Shown here: positions 48,518 to 60,733 of the stretch, piece after piece
Layout: each line of letters starts with the position of its first letter
Position numbering within the stretch: the stretch's first letter is position 1
Assembly (NCBI RefSeq): GCF_963678635.1
Contig: NC_087065.1
Location: 31,624,252 to 31,688,251 of the forward strand
Length of the DNA: 64,000 nt
Direction of reading: 5' to 3'
DNA from: Symsagittifera roscoffensis
Taxonomy: Eukaryota; Xenacoelomorpha; Acoela; Convolutidae
Translations under genes and position numbers: made by a program
Notes under the pieces: generated by a model
What the model was told of the DNA's origin: nothing
Seen by the model: the letters and a program-made list of their open reading frames with translations, nothing else
Database searches by the model: none

Positions 48518-50984
48518 CCGGTCAGGTCTGCGTCCCACCCGCCCTCCGTGACTAATCTTGCTTCCGAGAAAAGTTTTTTGCTTCACCTTTACCCCATCTC
48601 AGGTTAGTTACTCTTGAAAAAAGTCCTACTTGAAACGTTCGCATTCACTTTGCCCCCTACGGGCGCAATGGTGAAGCCCATTTTTTCTTCTCACTGAACT
48701 TCTTCTCCGAACAGTTCACATAAAACATTACTATGGTTTTATCTAAAATTTGCCGTGTCCAGCTGCGACTCCGACTTTTTTCACGTCACTGGTGTTCCAA
48801 CAACAGGACCACATGAGATTCCCATTCAGATACTGTCTCAATTTTGAAAATACTGATTTGATTTTTTTGCCGTTTTTCGTAAAATAAACTAATTACTTCA
48901 TTCGAATTTAAAAAAATACCGAAAAACACTTAAAGATAGCAAGACATTATTGTGACTGTCGTCTATATCTGTTCTCTTTGTTGGAGGTCAATGATGCTCC
49001 CTAAGTGGGACCACAAGGGTCCCAGGGAGCATCAATAAAGGCTTTGGATAGTATGCCATTTTTGATTAAGACAAAATCTTTGGCCAATTGTGTTTTTTTT
49101 CACAGTCCCTTATCCACTGCAAATGTAAAGACTAATTTTTGTTTGAAGTTTTAAAAAATAATAATAACCTTTTCATTTGTGATGACTCGTATCACTCATA
49201 AATCAATGGAAGACTCTGCCTAACCTTCTCAAGCATGAAAATACATAAAAAAAAGATTCTGGTTATTTCAGACTGCTTTTTTTGTTAAATTTCAGATAGA
49301 TTTTGAAAACTCTTTCTTCAAATTGTATGTCTGCCGAAAAAGAACAAAAATTACAAACTGAAACGATTTTGGTTAAATTAAGGCTCTTCACCCACCAAAC
49401 TCGAAATTGCGAAGCTGAAACGAACAATCGACAGCCCATTTTATAAGTTTTTTTTTTTTTTTTAAAACATGTGTCATATATTTTCAAAAGCAATTTATTA
49501 AAGTTTCATTTTTTACCAGAAAACTAAGTCCGAAAAAAACCAGATTTTCAAATACTGTCAAAAAATAAGGTGGCAAGTAGTTTTACCAATGGAATCATAG
49601 TATATGATTAAGTTCAAAATAGTTTTCATTACCATTGACTAGACGCTTACTAAAATTGAGAAATGTCGTAAATAACTTTTTTGGAAACATAAAAAACGGA
49701 TAATGGAAAAGTTTTCTTCAAACTTATAGAAAAGAATTTTATGAGAAAAACCATTATTAATATCACGTGTAAATTACGAGAGTAGATTCAGGCCACATGC
49801 AAAATTTCAGCAGAAACACTCAAGCAATTTTGAGAACGAAACAATTGTTCCAGAAATTGACAAAGTAGTGTATACACCAATTTTACCATAAATCGTCAAA
49901 ATAAAAAAATCGCAAAAACTACAAATTTTATCCAATTTTGACTTTTAAATACTCTATACCGACTAAATTGACTATGGTAAGCTCGAATCAACCATCAAAA
50001 ACCATTTTTAATCGTTTTGAATTTTTTAAGTTTTTTTCCATCAAAAAGTTGAGTCAGAAATGGGAAAAAGATTTTTTTTTCAGAAAAACAAAAAAAGTTG
50101 TTCAAAATCAACTAAAAATCTAAGCCACATTTTTTGAACCTGCTCAGAATGGTTCTGGTGACCGAAGCCGTAAAAAGTACCCAATTCGAGGAAATTCGAA
50201 AATACTCTTTTTTCAGCACTTTGAAAAAGTGGAAAAATGGAAAAAATGGTCTTCAAACAAATAGGATGAAAAAGTGATCAGTAAAAGCATCGATGCCGTG
50301 TCAAATGAGGATTGCATGCCAATTTTTGAAACAATCCAACGGGTTTTTTTTAAGAACGAAACCATTTTTTGACAATTTTAGTAGTAGTATTTACACTAAT
50401 TAGTACCATATATGGTCAAAATTCCAAAACACAAAAAACTACAATTTTCATCCAATTTTGACCTTCAAATACTCTATACCCACTAAATTGACTATCGGGA
50501 GCTCGAATCAACCATCAAAAACCACTTTTAATCACTTTCAAAATTTTTTATTTTTTAAATCAAAATGTTGAGTCAGAAATAGGAAAAAACAATTTTTTTC
50601 AAAAAGTCAAGAAAAGTTGTCCCAATTGAATAAACTCACTAAGCCACACTCTATGAACCTGTTCAGAATGGTTTTCATGACCAAAGCCGTAAAAAGTACC
50701 CAATTTGAGAAACTTCGAAAAATCACCTTTTAGTTAACTCAAAAAAGTGGAAAAATCGGGTAAAATTGGCTTCAAACCGATAGGATCGAAAAGTGACCTT
50801 TATAAGATATGATTGCCGTGTCAAATTAGGGCCGCATGCAAAAAATTAGAAAAATTCAACGAAACGTTTTTGAGAACTCGACAAATTTGGTCGTTTTGTT
50901 AAAGGTTAAATTTTAGAAATTTTTTGTCCGGAAGGGGCCCCTTCCCCTTCCTAAATGCTTTTTATGCTACACGCGACCATCTAG
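48518..50984 (+). repeat. Unit U21, class 2, 2467 bp
   Basis: The linker is CCGG. H2 is at 48993-49033, H1 type B' at 50930-50951 and CTAG at 50981-50984. A few bases are missing near 49245 (ACATAAAAAAAAG for ACATCAAAAAGAAAAAAC). A T-run replaces GTTTCGTTTTATTTTTTC near 49450. Confidence 0.92.
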
Positions 50985-53459
50985 ATCTTTCAGGTCTGCG
51001 TCCCACCAGCCCTCCGTGACTAATCTTGCTTCCGGGAAATATCATTTGTTTCACCTTTACCCCATCTCAGGTCAGTTACTCTTGAAAAAAGTACTACTTG
51101 AAACGTTCGCATTCACTTTGCCCCCTACGGGCGCAATGGTGAAGCCGATTTTTTCTTTTCACTGAACTTCTTCTCCAAACAGTTCACATAAAACATTACT
51201 ATGGTTTCATCTGAAATTTGCCGTGTCCAGCTGCGACTCCGACTTTTTTCACGTCACTGGTGTTCCAACAACAGGACCACATGAGATTCCCATTCAGATA
51301 CTGTCTCAATTTTGAAAATACTGATTTGATTTTTTTTGCCGTTTTTCGCAAAATAAACTAATTACTTCATTCGAATAAAAAAAATACCGAAAAACACTTA
51401 AAGATAGCAAGACATTATCGTGACTGTCGTCTATATCTGTTCTCTTTGTTGGAGGTCAATGATGCTCCCTAAGTGGGACCACAAGGGTCCCAGGGAGCAT
51501 CAGTAAAGGCTTTGGATAGTATGCCATTTTTGATTAAGACAAAATCTTTGGCCAATTGTGTTTTTTTTCACAGTCCCTTTTCCACTGCAAATGTAAAGAC
51601 TAATTTTTGTTTGAAGTTTTAAAAAATAATATTAACCTTTTCATTTGTAATGACTCGTATCACTCATAAATCAATGGAAGACTCTGACTAACCTTCTCAA
51701 GCATGGAAATACATCAAAAAGAAAAAACGATTCTGGTTATTTCAGACTGCTTTTTTTGTTAAATTTCAGATAGATTTTGAAAACTCTTTCTTGAAATTGT
51801 ATGTCTGCCGAAAAAGAACAAAAATTACAAACTGAAACCATTTTGGTTAAATTAAGGCTCTTCACCCACCAAACTCGAAATTGCGAAGCTGAAACGAACA
51901 ATCGACAGCCCATTTTATAAGTTTCGTTTTATTTTTTCAAAACATGTGTCATATATTTTCAAAAGCAATTTATTAAAGTTTCATTTTTTACCAGAAAAGT
52001 AAGTCCGGAAAAAAAACCGATTTTTAAATACTGTCAAAAAATAAGGTGGCAAGTAGTTTTACCAATGGAATCATAGTATATGATTAAGATCAAAATAGTT
52101 TTCATTACCATTGACTAGACGCTTACTCAATTTGAGAAATGTCGTTAATAACTTTTTTGGAAACATAAAAAACTGATAATGGAAAAGTTTTCTTCAAACT
52201 TATAGAAAAGAATTTTATGAGAAAAACCATTACTAATATCACGTGTAAATTACGAGAGTAGATTCAGGCCACATGCAAAATTTCAGCAGAAGCACTCAAG
52301 CAATTTTGAGAACGAAACAATTGTTCCAGAAATTGACAAAGTAGTATATGCACCAATTTTACCATAAATCGTCAAAATAAAAAAATCGCAAAAACTACAA
52401 ATTTTATCCAATTTTGACTTTTAAATACTCTATACCGACTAAATTGACTATGCTAAGCTCGAATCAACCATCAAAAACCATTTTTAATCTTTCTGAATTT
52501 TTTAAGTTTTTTTCCATCAAAAAGTTGAGTCAGAAATGGGAAAAAGGTTTTTTTTCAGAAAAACAAAAAAAGTTATTCAAAATCAACTAAAATCTAAGCC
52601 ACTATTTTTGAACCTGCTCAGAATGGTTTTGGTGACCGAAGCCGTAAAAAGTACCCAATTCGAGGAAATTCGAAAAAACTCTTTTTTCAGCACTTTGAAA
52701 AAGTGGAAAATTGTAAAAAATAGTCTTCAAACAAATAGGATGAAAAAGTGATCAGTAAAAGCATCAATGCCGTGTCAAATGAGGATCGCATGCCAATTTT
52801 TGAAACAATCCATCGGGTTTTTTTTTAAGAACGAAACCATTTTTTGACAATTTTAGTAGTAATATTTACACTAATTAGTACCTTATATGGTCAAAATTCA
52901 AAAATACAAAAAACTACAATTTTTATCCAATTTTGACCTTCAAATACTCTATACCCACTAAATTGACTATCGGGAGCTCGAATCAACCATCAAAACCCAC
53001 TTTTAATCACTTTCAAAATTTTTTATTTTTTAAATCAAAATGTTGAGTCAGAAATAGGAAAAAACAATTTTTTTCAAAAAGTCAAAAAAAGTTGTCCCAA
53101 TTGAATAAACTCACTAAGCCGCACTTTATGAACATGTTCAGAATGGTTTTCATGACCAAAGCCGTAAAAAGTACCCAATTTGAGAAACTTCGAAAAATCA
53201 CCTTTTAGTTAACTCAAAAAAGTGGAAAAATCGGGTAAAATGGGCTTCAAACCGATAGGATCGAAAAGTGACCTTTATAAGATATGATTGCCGTGTCAAA
53301 TTAGGGCCGCATGCAAAAAATTAGAAAAATTCAACGAAACGTTTTTGAGAACTCGACAAATATGGTCATTTTGGTAAATGTATAATTTTAGAAATTTTTT
53401 GCCCGGAAGGGGCCCCTACCCCTTCCTAAATGCTTTTTGTGCTACACGCGACCATCTAG
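50985..53459 (+). repeat. Unit U22, class 2, 2475 bp
   Basis: The linker is ATCTT with the AATATCATTTG head otherwise seen with linker CCGG (U7, U24), so linker and head are exchangeable. H2 is at 51461-51501, H1 type B at 53405-53426 and CTAG at 53456-53459. A class 1 unit follows. Confidence 0.92.
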
Positions 53460-55965
53460 AGGAAATTGTTTCGCCCCACCCACCCGACCTAAGCCTTTAC
53501 CCACCCACCTGATCAGTCAGTGCGCCTTCACGTCTTCTTTTGAAAATTGATTCATTCCGTAGCTGGAATTGATTAATGGTTTTCCCTAATACATGAAACT
53601 TTGACAGACAGATATCCAACTATTTGATAGAGCATTTTTCGAATCACTTCTTCAAATAGATTTTCAAAAAAAGCCTAAAAAAAATCATGCGCTTTTATTA
53701 CATATGTCATCGAAGCAAAAAGAGTACCGTGTTGGTTCCATAAATGGCTCCCAGTACCCACAATGCTAAGATGCAGGAAAAATACCTTTCTATTGAATTT
53801 GAGATACAATGTCTCATGAAGGAAATAGAAACGCTATCCTAGGGTGCAGGTTTTCTGAAAAAATGGTATCAGCTGAAACATAACAGCACAACATAGCGGC
53901 TGCTCTCTATTTCTCTGCTCTTTATTCGAGGTCCCGGATGCCCCTACCTGGGACCACAAGGGTCCCAGGGCGCATCCTATAGGGATTAAAGCATCAAACG
54001 TACAATCATGAAATGAGAAATTCTAATCACTTATTACAATGTTCCATATTTCATTTTGCTCAGCAATCAGTAAACTGTTGTATTTTTAACTTGAAGAGCC
54101 TATTATATTATCAAACAAAATTTTTCGATAAAAATTACATTTTCTTTTAGTTTTTCAAACAATATTTTACAATTTGAAACAAAAAGAAACCTTGCATTTC
54201 TTTGCAGTAACTAAGTCAGTGCACTGTAGCTACACTAGTGAATGTAAAACATAGTTAAAAAAACGGACAACTGAATCTGGTTTTTTAAATTTAATGTTTT
54301 TTTGTTCGGCTTTTAAATAGGATCACGTCAATTAATAATTGAAATTGAGCAAAGACAAGAATATAACACTCGCAATTTTTGTTCAATATTGACTAGAAAA
54401 GTGATCAAACCACTCTATATTGCCTATGGCAAGCTCAAAACATCCATCAAAAACCACTTTTGTTCACTTTTAAAATTGAATTATTTTTCGACCAAAAAAA
54501 GTTAGAGATGAAATTGAAAAAAAAACGAAAATTTACTTAATTTGAAAAAATTGGTGTCAAACTGCCTTATCCATAGAAACACTTTCTATGAACCTATTCA
54601 GAAAGGTTTTGTTGAGCAATGCCGAAAAAATTACCCCTTTTGAGAAAAATTCAAAAAACACATTTTTGGTTAACTCAAAAAAGTGGAAAAAGTGGGAAAA
54701 GTGGTCTTCAAAACGAAACCATCCAAAAGTTGCATTAACTAACTGCCATTATTTTGTAAATTCAGACCCGCATGCAAAAAATAACGAAAATCCTACAGGA
54801 ACTTTTTGAGAACAAATTAGTTTCTCCGGAATTTTGGTAGTACTGTTTTTATTACTATAATTATAATTAAAGTCAAATCTAAAAGTCGTAAAAACTACAA
54901 TTTTTAATCAATTTTGACAAATAAATGATCAAAACCCACTAAATTGGCTATGGCAAGTTCGAATATACCATCAGAAACCATTTTTTCCCACTTTTGAAAT
55001 TTTTCATTTTTTTGAAAATTTATGTTGAGTCACAAACGGGAAAAACCATATTTTTTCAAAATGTCAAAAACAGTTGTTCTTTTCAAGTTAGTTCATAAGG
55101 TCACATGTTATGAACCTGTTCAGAATGGTTCTCATGTTCAAAGCCATACAAATTACCCATTTTGAGAAAAATTCAAAAAACACCTTTTTGGTTAACTCAA
55201 AAAAGTGGAAAAAGTGGAGAAAGGTGTCTTCAAAACGAAACCATCCAAAAGTGGCATTAACTAACTGCCATTTTTTTGTAAATTCAGACCCGCATGCAAA
55301 AATTTACGAAAATCCTACGTGAAGTTTTTGAGAACAGATTAGTTTCTCGGGAATTTTGGTAGTACTATTTTTATTACTATAATAATTTTTAAAGTCAAAA
55401 CTAAAAGTGGTAAAAACTACAATTTTTAATCAATTTTGACAAATTAATGATCAAAACCCACTAAATTGGCTATGGCAAGTTCGAATGTACCATCAGAAAC
55501 CATTTTTTCCTATTTTTGAAAATTTTCATTTTTTTGAAATTAAATGTTGAGTCACAAACGGGAAAAAACAAATTTTTTCAAAAAGTCAAAAAAAAATATT
55601 CCATTTAAACTAATTCATCAGGCTACACGTTAGGAACCTGTTCAGAATGGTTTTCATGATCAAAGCAGCAAAAGTCACCCATTTTGAGAAAAGTCGAAAA
55701 AACACCTTTTTAGTTAACTCAAAAAAGTGGAAAAAGTGGGAAAAGGGGTCTTCAAAATGAAACCATCCAAAAATGGCATTAACAAACTGCCATTATTTTC
55801 CAAATTTAGACCCGCATGCAAAAAATTAGGAAATTCTGACGTGCGGTTTAGCAGAACTCGATAGTTACTAGGAAAATTTACCACTGTAAAAAATTTATTG
55901 CCTTTTGACCGGAAGGGGCCCCTACCCCTTCCTAATCGCTTTTTGTGCTACACGCGACCATCTAG
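53460..55965 (+). repeat. Unit U23, class 1, 2506 bp
   Basis: The class 1 C-rich block is at 53474-53509 and H2 at 53936-53977. Class 1 sub-repeats follow, then H1 type B at 55911-55932 and CTAG at 55962-55965. The first ~110 bp match U3 (CTGATCAGTCAGTGCGCC) and the rest matches U1 almost base for base, so it is a two-part mosaic. Confidence 0.92.
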
Positions 55966-58429
55966 CCGGTCAGGTCTGCGTCCCACCCGCCCTCCGTGAC
56001 TCATCTATCTTGCTTCCGAGAAATATCATTTGTTTCACCTTTACCCCATCTCAGGTCAGTTACTCTTGAAAAACGTCCTACTTGAAACGTTCGCATTCAC
56101 TTTGCCCCCTACGGGCGCAATGGTGAAGCCCATTTTTTTTCTCACTGAACTTCTTCTCCGAACAGTTCACATAAAACATTACTATGGTTTTATCTGAAAT
56201 TTGCCGTGTCCAGCTGCGACTCCGACTTTTTTCACCTCACTGGTGTTCCAACAACAGGACCACATGAGATTCCCATTCAGATACTGTCTCAATTTTGAAA
56301 ATATTTATTTGATTTTTTTTTTGCCGTTTTTCGCAAAATAAACTTATTACTTCATTCTAATTTTAAAAAGTACCGAAAAACACTTAAAGATAGCAAGACA
56401 TTAATGTGACTGTCGTCTATATCTGTTCTCTTTGTTGGAGGTCAATGATGCTCCCTAAGTGGGACCACAAGGGTCCCAGGGAGCATCAGTAAAGGCTTTG
56501 GATAGTATGCCAATTTTGATTAAGACAAAATCTTTGGCCAACTGTGTTTTTTTCACAGTCCTTATCCACTGCAAATGTAAAGACTAATTTTTGTTTGAAG
56601 TTTTAAAAAATAATAATAACCTTTTCATTTGTGATGACTCGTATCACTCATAAATCAATGGAAGACTCTGACTAACCTTCTCAAGCATGAAAATACATCA
56701 AATAGAAAAAACGGTTCTGGTTATTTCAGACTGCTTTTTTTGTTAAATTTCAGATAGATTTTGAAAACTCTTTCTTCAAATTGTATGTCTGCCGAAAAAG
56801 AACAAAAATTACAAACTGAAACCATTTTGGTTAAATTAAGGTTCTTCACCCACCAAACTTGAAATTGCGAAGCTGAAACGAACAATCGACACCCCATTTT
56901 ATTAGTTTTGTTTTAGTTTTTCAAAACATGTGTCATATATTTTCAAAAGCAATTTATTAAAGTTTCATTTTTTACCAGAAAAGTAAGTCCGAAAAAAATA
57001 CTGTCAAAAAATAAGGTGGCAAGTAGTTTTACCAATGGAATCATATTATATGATTAAGTTCAAAATAGTTTTCATTACCATTGACTAGACGCTTACTCAA
57101 TTTGAGAAATGTCGTTAATAACTTTTTTGGAAACATAAAAAACGGATAATGGAAAAGTTTTCTTCAAACTTATAGAAAAGAATTTTATGAGAAAAACCAT
57201 TACTAGTATCACGTGTAAATTACGAGAGTAGATTCAGGCCACATGCAAAATTTCAGCAGAAGCACTCAAGCAATTTTGAGAACGAAACAATTGTTGCAGA
57301 AATTGACAAAGTAGTATATACACCAATTTTACCATAAATCGTCAAAATAAAAAATCGCAAAAACTACAAATTTTATCCAATTTTGACTTTTAAATACTCT
57401 ATACCGACTAAATTGACTATGCTAAGCTCGAATCAACCATCAAAAACCATTTTTAATCGTTCTGAATTTTTTAATTTTTTTTCCATCAAAAGGTTGAGTC
57501 AGAAATGGGAAAAAGGTTTTTTTTTCAGAAAAACAAAAAAAGTTGTTCAAAATCAAATAAAAATCTAAGCCACTATTTTTGAACCTGCTCAGAATGGTTC
57601 TGGTGACCGAAGTCGTAAAAAGTACCCAATTCGAGGAAATTCGAAAAAACTCTTTTTTCAGCACTTTGAAAAAGTGGAAAAATGTAAAAAATAGTCTTCA
57701 AACAAATAGGATGAAAAAGTGATCAGTAAAAGCATCGATGCCGTGTCAAATGAGGATCGCATGCCAATTTTTGAAACAATCCATCGGGTTTTTTTTAAGA
57801 ACGAAACCATTTTTTGACAATTTTAGTAGTAGTATTTACACTAAATAGTACCATATATGGTCAAAATTCAAAAATACAAAAAACTACAATTTTTATCCAA
57901 TTTTGACCTTAAAATACTCTATACCCACTAAATTGACTATCGGGAGCTCGAATCAACCATCAGAAATCACTTTTAATCACTTTCAAAAATTTTTATTTTT
58001 TAAATCAAAATGTTGAGTCAGAAATAGGAAAAAACAATTTTTTTCAAAAAGTCAAAAAAAGTTGTCCCAATTGAATAAACTCACTAAGCCACACTCTATG
58101 AACCTGTTCAGAATGGGTTTCATGACCAAAGCCGTAAAAAGTACCCAATTTGAGAAACTTCGAAAAATCACCTTTTAGTTAACTCAAAAAAGTGGAAAAA
58201 TCGGGTAAAATGGGTTTCAAACCGATAGGATCGAAAAGTGACCTTTACAAGATATGATTGCCGTGTCAAATTAGGGCCGCATGCAAAAAATTAGAAAAAT
58301 TCAACGAAACGTTTTTGAGAACTCGACAAATATGGTCATTTTGGTAAATGTATAATTTTAGAAATTTTTTGCCCGGAAGGGGCCCCTACCCCTTCCTAAA
58401 TGCTTTTTGTGCTACACGCGACCATCTAG
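55966..58429 (+). repeat. Unit U24, class 2, 2464 bp
   Basis: The linker is CCGG. H2 is at 56447-56487, H1 type B at 58375-58396 and CTAG at 58426-58429. A small insertion in the head reads GACTCATCTATCTTGC for GACTAATCTTGC. A deletion of roughly 15 bp near 56990 removes the CAGATTTTTAA stretch, which explains the short length. Confidence 0.92.
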
Positions 58430-58866
58430 AGGAAATTGTTTCGCCCCACCCACCCGACCAATATCATTTACCCACCCACCTGATCAGTCAGGCCACGACT
58501 ACCTTTTTTCGATTTGATCGAGTAACGAAAAGCGGTTTGTGATTCTCCATCACCTTAAAAATGAAGGAGCAGGTTTTTACTTAGCCAACTATCCTTTTGG
58601 GGGTAAAATGGGTTTGGTTTTTTTGTTGCGTCTTTGCCCGAAAATCTCATCAAAAAGAATAATTTACCCGGCTTTTCTAGTATTTCCTGACCACATTTTC
58701 GATCTGTCTCTGGCCACGACGTCGTTTAGTTAATGTTCTTCCCCGACATTTTTTTCTACAATCGTATTTTTTTACGAATAAAAGAGATTGCCAACACATC
58801 AGCGCTGTCCAAAATAGATTAGGAAATTGAACAACTTTAGTTTTTTTTATTTTTGATCGTCGTAAC

Positions 58867-58909
58867 GGATGCTCCCCACATGGGACCACAGGGGTCCCAG
58901 GGAGCATCC
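58867..58909. other. Internal hairpin H2, class 1b form
   Basis: The outer stem GGATGCTCCC/GGGAGCATCC is 10 bp, the 5' bulge is CACA, the inner stem TGGGACC/GGTCCCA is 7 bp and the loop is ACAGG. It lies 441 bp after CTAG in a head with otherwise unique sequence, so the hairpin is kept where the flanks are not. Confidence 0.85.
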
Positions 58910-59538
58910 CAAAAAGATTAAAGCAAAAGTTCAACAATTATTTACCCGTCAATTTGGGTCACTCTTGCGGTTCAACAATCTGTATTTTTTTTAAAATGAT
59001 TCCAAGAACAGTTCAGGGCTGCATGCAAAAAATAAGAACATTCTCACGCATCGGAATTATGAAATTACTAATTATTTTTTTTAAATTCTCATTATTTGTA
59101 GTAGCTTTATAAGATCCAAACTGAAAAACTAAAAAATCAACAATTTTTAACTATTTTTGAAATTAAAACACTCCGTATCTACTAAATCGACAATGGCAAG
59201 CTCAAATACACCATCAAAAAATTTTTTTTTTTTCTTTTTTGAAAACTTAATTTTTTTGAGAAAAAAAAAGTTGAGTCAGAAACGGGAAAAATCATATTTT
59301 TTCAAAATGTCAAAAAAAAATTGTTCCATTTAAACTTAATCAGTAGGCCACATGTTGGGAACCTGTTCAAAATGTTTTTCATTAACAATGCAGCAAAATT
59401 TACCCATTTTGAGAAAAGTGCAAAAAACACCTTTTTGGTTAACTCAAAAAAGTGGAAAAAGTGGAGAAAAGGGTCTTCAAAACGAAACCATCCAAAAGTG
59501 GCATTAACTAACTGCCATTATTTTGTAAATTCAGACCC

Positions 59539-60581
59539 GCATGCAAAAATTTACGAAAATCCTACGGGAAGTTTTGAGAACAGATTAGTTTCTCCGGAAT
59601 TTTGGTAGTACTAATTTCATTACTGTACTTATAATTAAAGTCAAATCAAAAAGTCGTAAAAACTACAATTTTCAATCAATTTTGACAAATAAATGATCAA
59701 AACCCACTAAATTGGCTATAGCAAGTTCGAATCTACCATCAGAAACCATTTTCTCCCATTTCTGAAAATTTTCATTTTTTACAAAATAAATGTTGAGTCA
59801 CAAACGGGAAAAATCATACTTTTTCAAAAAGTCAAAAAAAATTCTTCCATTTAAACTAATTAAACAGGCCACACGTTAGGAACCTGTTCAAAATGGTTTC
59901 CATGATCAAAGCAGCAAAAGTCACCCATTTTGAGAAAAGTCGAAAAAACACCTTTTTAGTTAACTCAAAAAAGTAGAAAAAGTGGAGAAAGGGGTCTTCA
60001 AAACGAAACCATCCAAAAGTGGCATTAACTAACTGCCATTATTTTGTAAATTCAGACCCGCATGCAAAAATTTACGAAAATCCTACGGGAAGTTTTTGAG
60101 AACAGATTAGTTTCTCCGGAATTTTGATAGTACTAATTTCATTACTGTACTTATAATTAAAGTCGAATCAAAAAGTCGTAAAAACTACAATTTTTAATCA
60201 ATTTTGACAAATAAATGATCAAAACCCACTAAATTGGCTATGGCAAGTTCGAATCTACCATCAGAAACCATTTTTTCCCATTTCTGAAAACTTTCATTTT
60301 TTAAAAAAGAAATGTTGAGTCACAAACGGGAAAAAACATATTTTTTCAAAAAGTCAAAAAAAATTGTTCCATTTAAACTTATCCATTAGGCCACACGTTG
60401 GGAACCTGTTCAGAATGGTTTTCATAATCATAGCAGCAAATTTTACCCATTTTGAGAAAAGTCGAAAAAACACCTTTTTAGTTAACGCAAAAAAGTGGAA
60501 AAAGTGGGAAAAAGGGTCTTCAAAATGAAACCATCCAAAAGTGGCATTAACAAACTGCCATTATTTTCCAAATTCAGACCC
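59539..60581 (+). repeat. Two 520-bp sub-repeats of U25
   Basis: GCATGC boxes at 59021, 59539, 60060 and 60582 are 518-522 bp apart. GAACCTGTTCA anchors at 59359, 59880 and 60402 give the same period. This confirms the sub-repeat ladder in the class 1b unit. Confidence 0.8.
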
Positions 60582-60733
60582 GCATGCAAAAAATTTGGAA
60601 ATTCTGACGGGCGGTTTAGCAGAACTCGATAGTTTCTAGGAATATTAACTACCGTAAAAAATTTTTTGCCTTTTGACCGGAAGGGGCCCCTACCCCTTCC
60701 TAATCGCTTTTTGTGCTACACGCGACCATCTAG

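Larger units (their letters stand above)
58430..60733 (+). repeat. Unit U25, class 1b with a unique head, 2304 bp
   Basis: The first ~70 bp are class 1 (AGGAAATTG plus C-rich block 58444-58480). About 58500-59010 is then sequence found nowhere else in the window. It is less A/T-tract rich than its surroundings and contains an intact H2 at 58867-58909 with a 10-bp outer stem. From GCATGC at 59021 the unit returns to class 1 sub-repeats (boxes at 59539, 60060 and 60582). H1 type B is at 60679-60700 and CTAG at 60730-60733. I recognise no product in the unique head. Confidence 0.9.

Noticed and set aside
58677-58937. An 86-codon minus-strand frame in the unique U25 head
   Set aside because: It runs through the H2 hairpin and ends in a basic tail without recognisable motif. 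A single short frame is not enough to call a gene.
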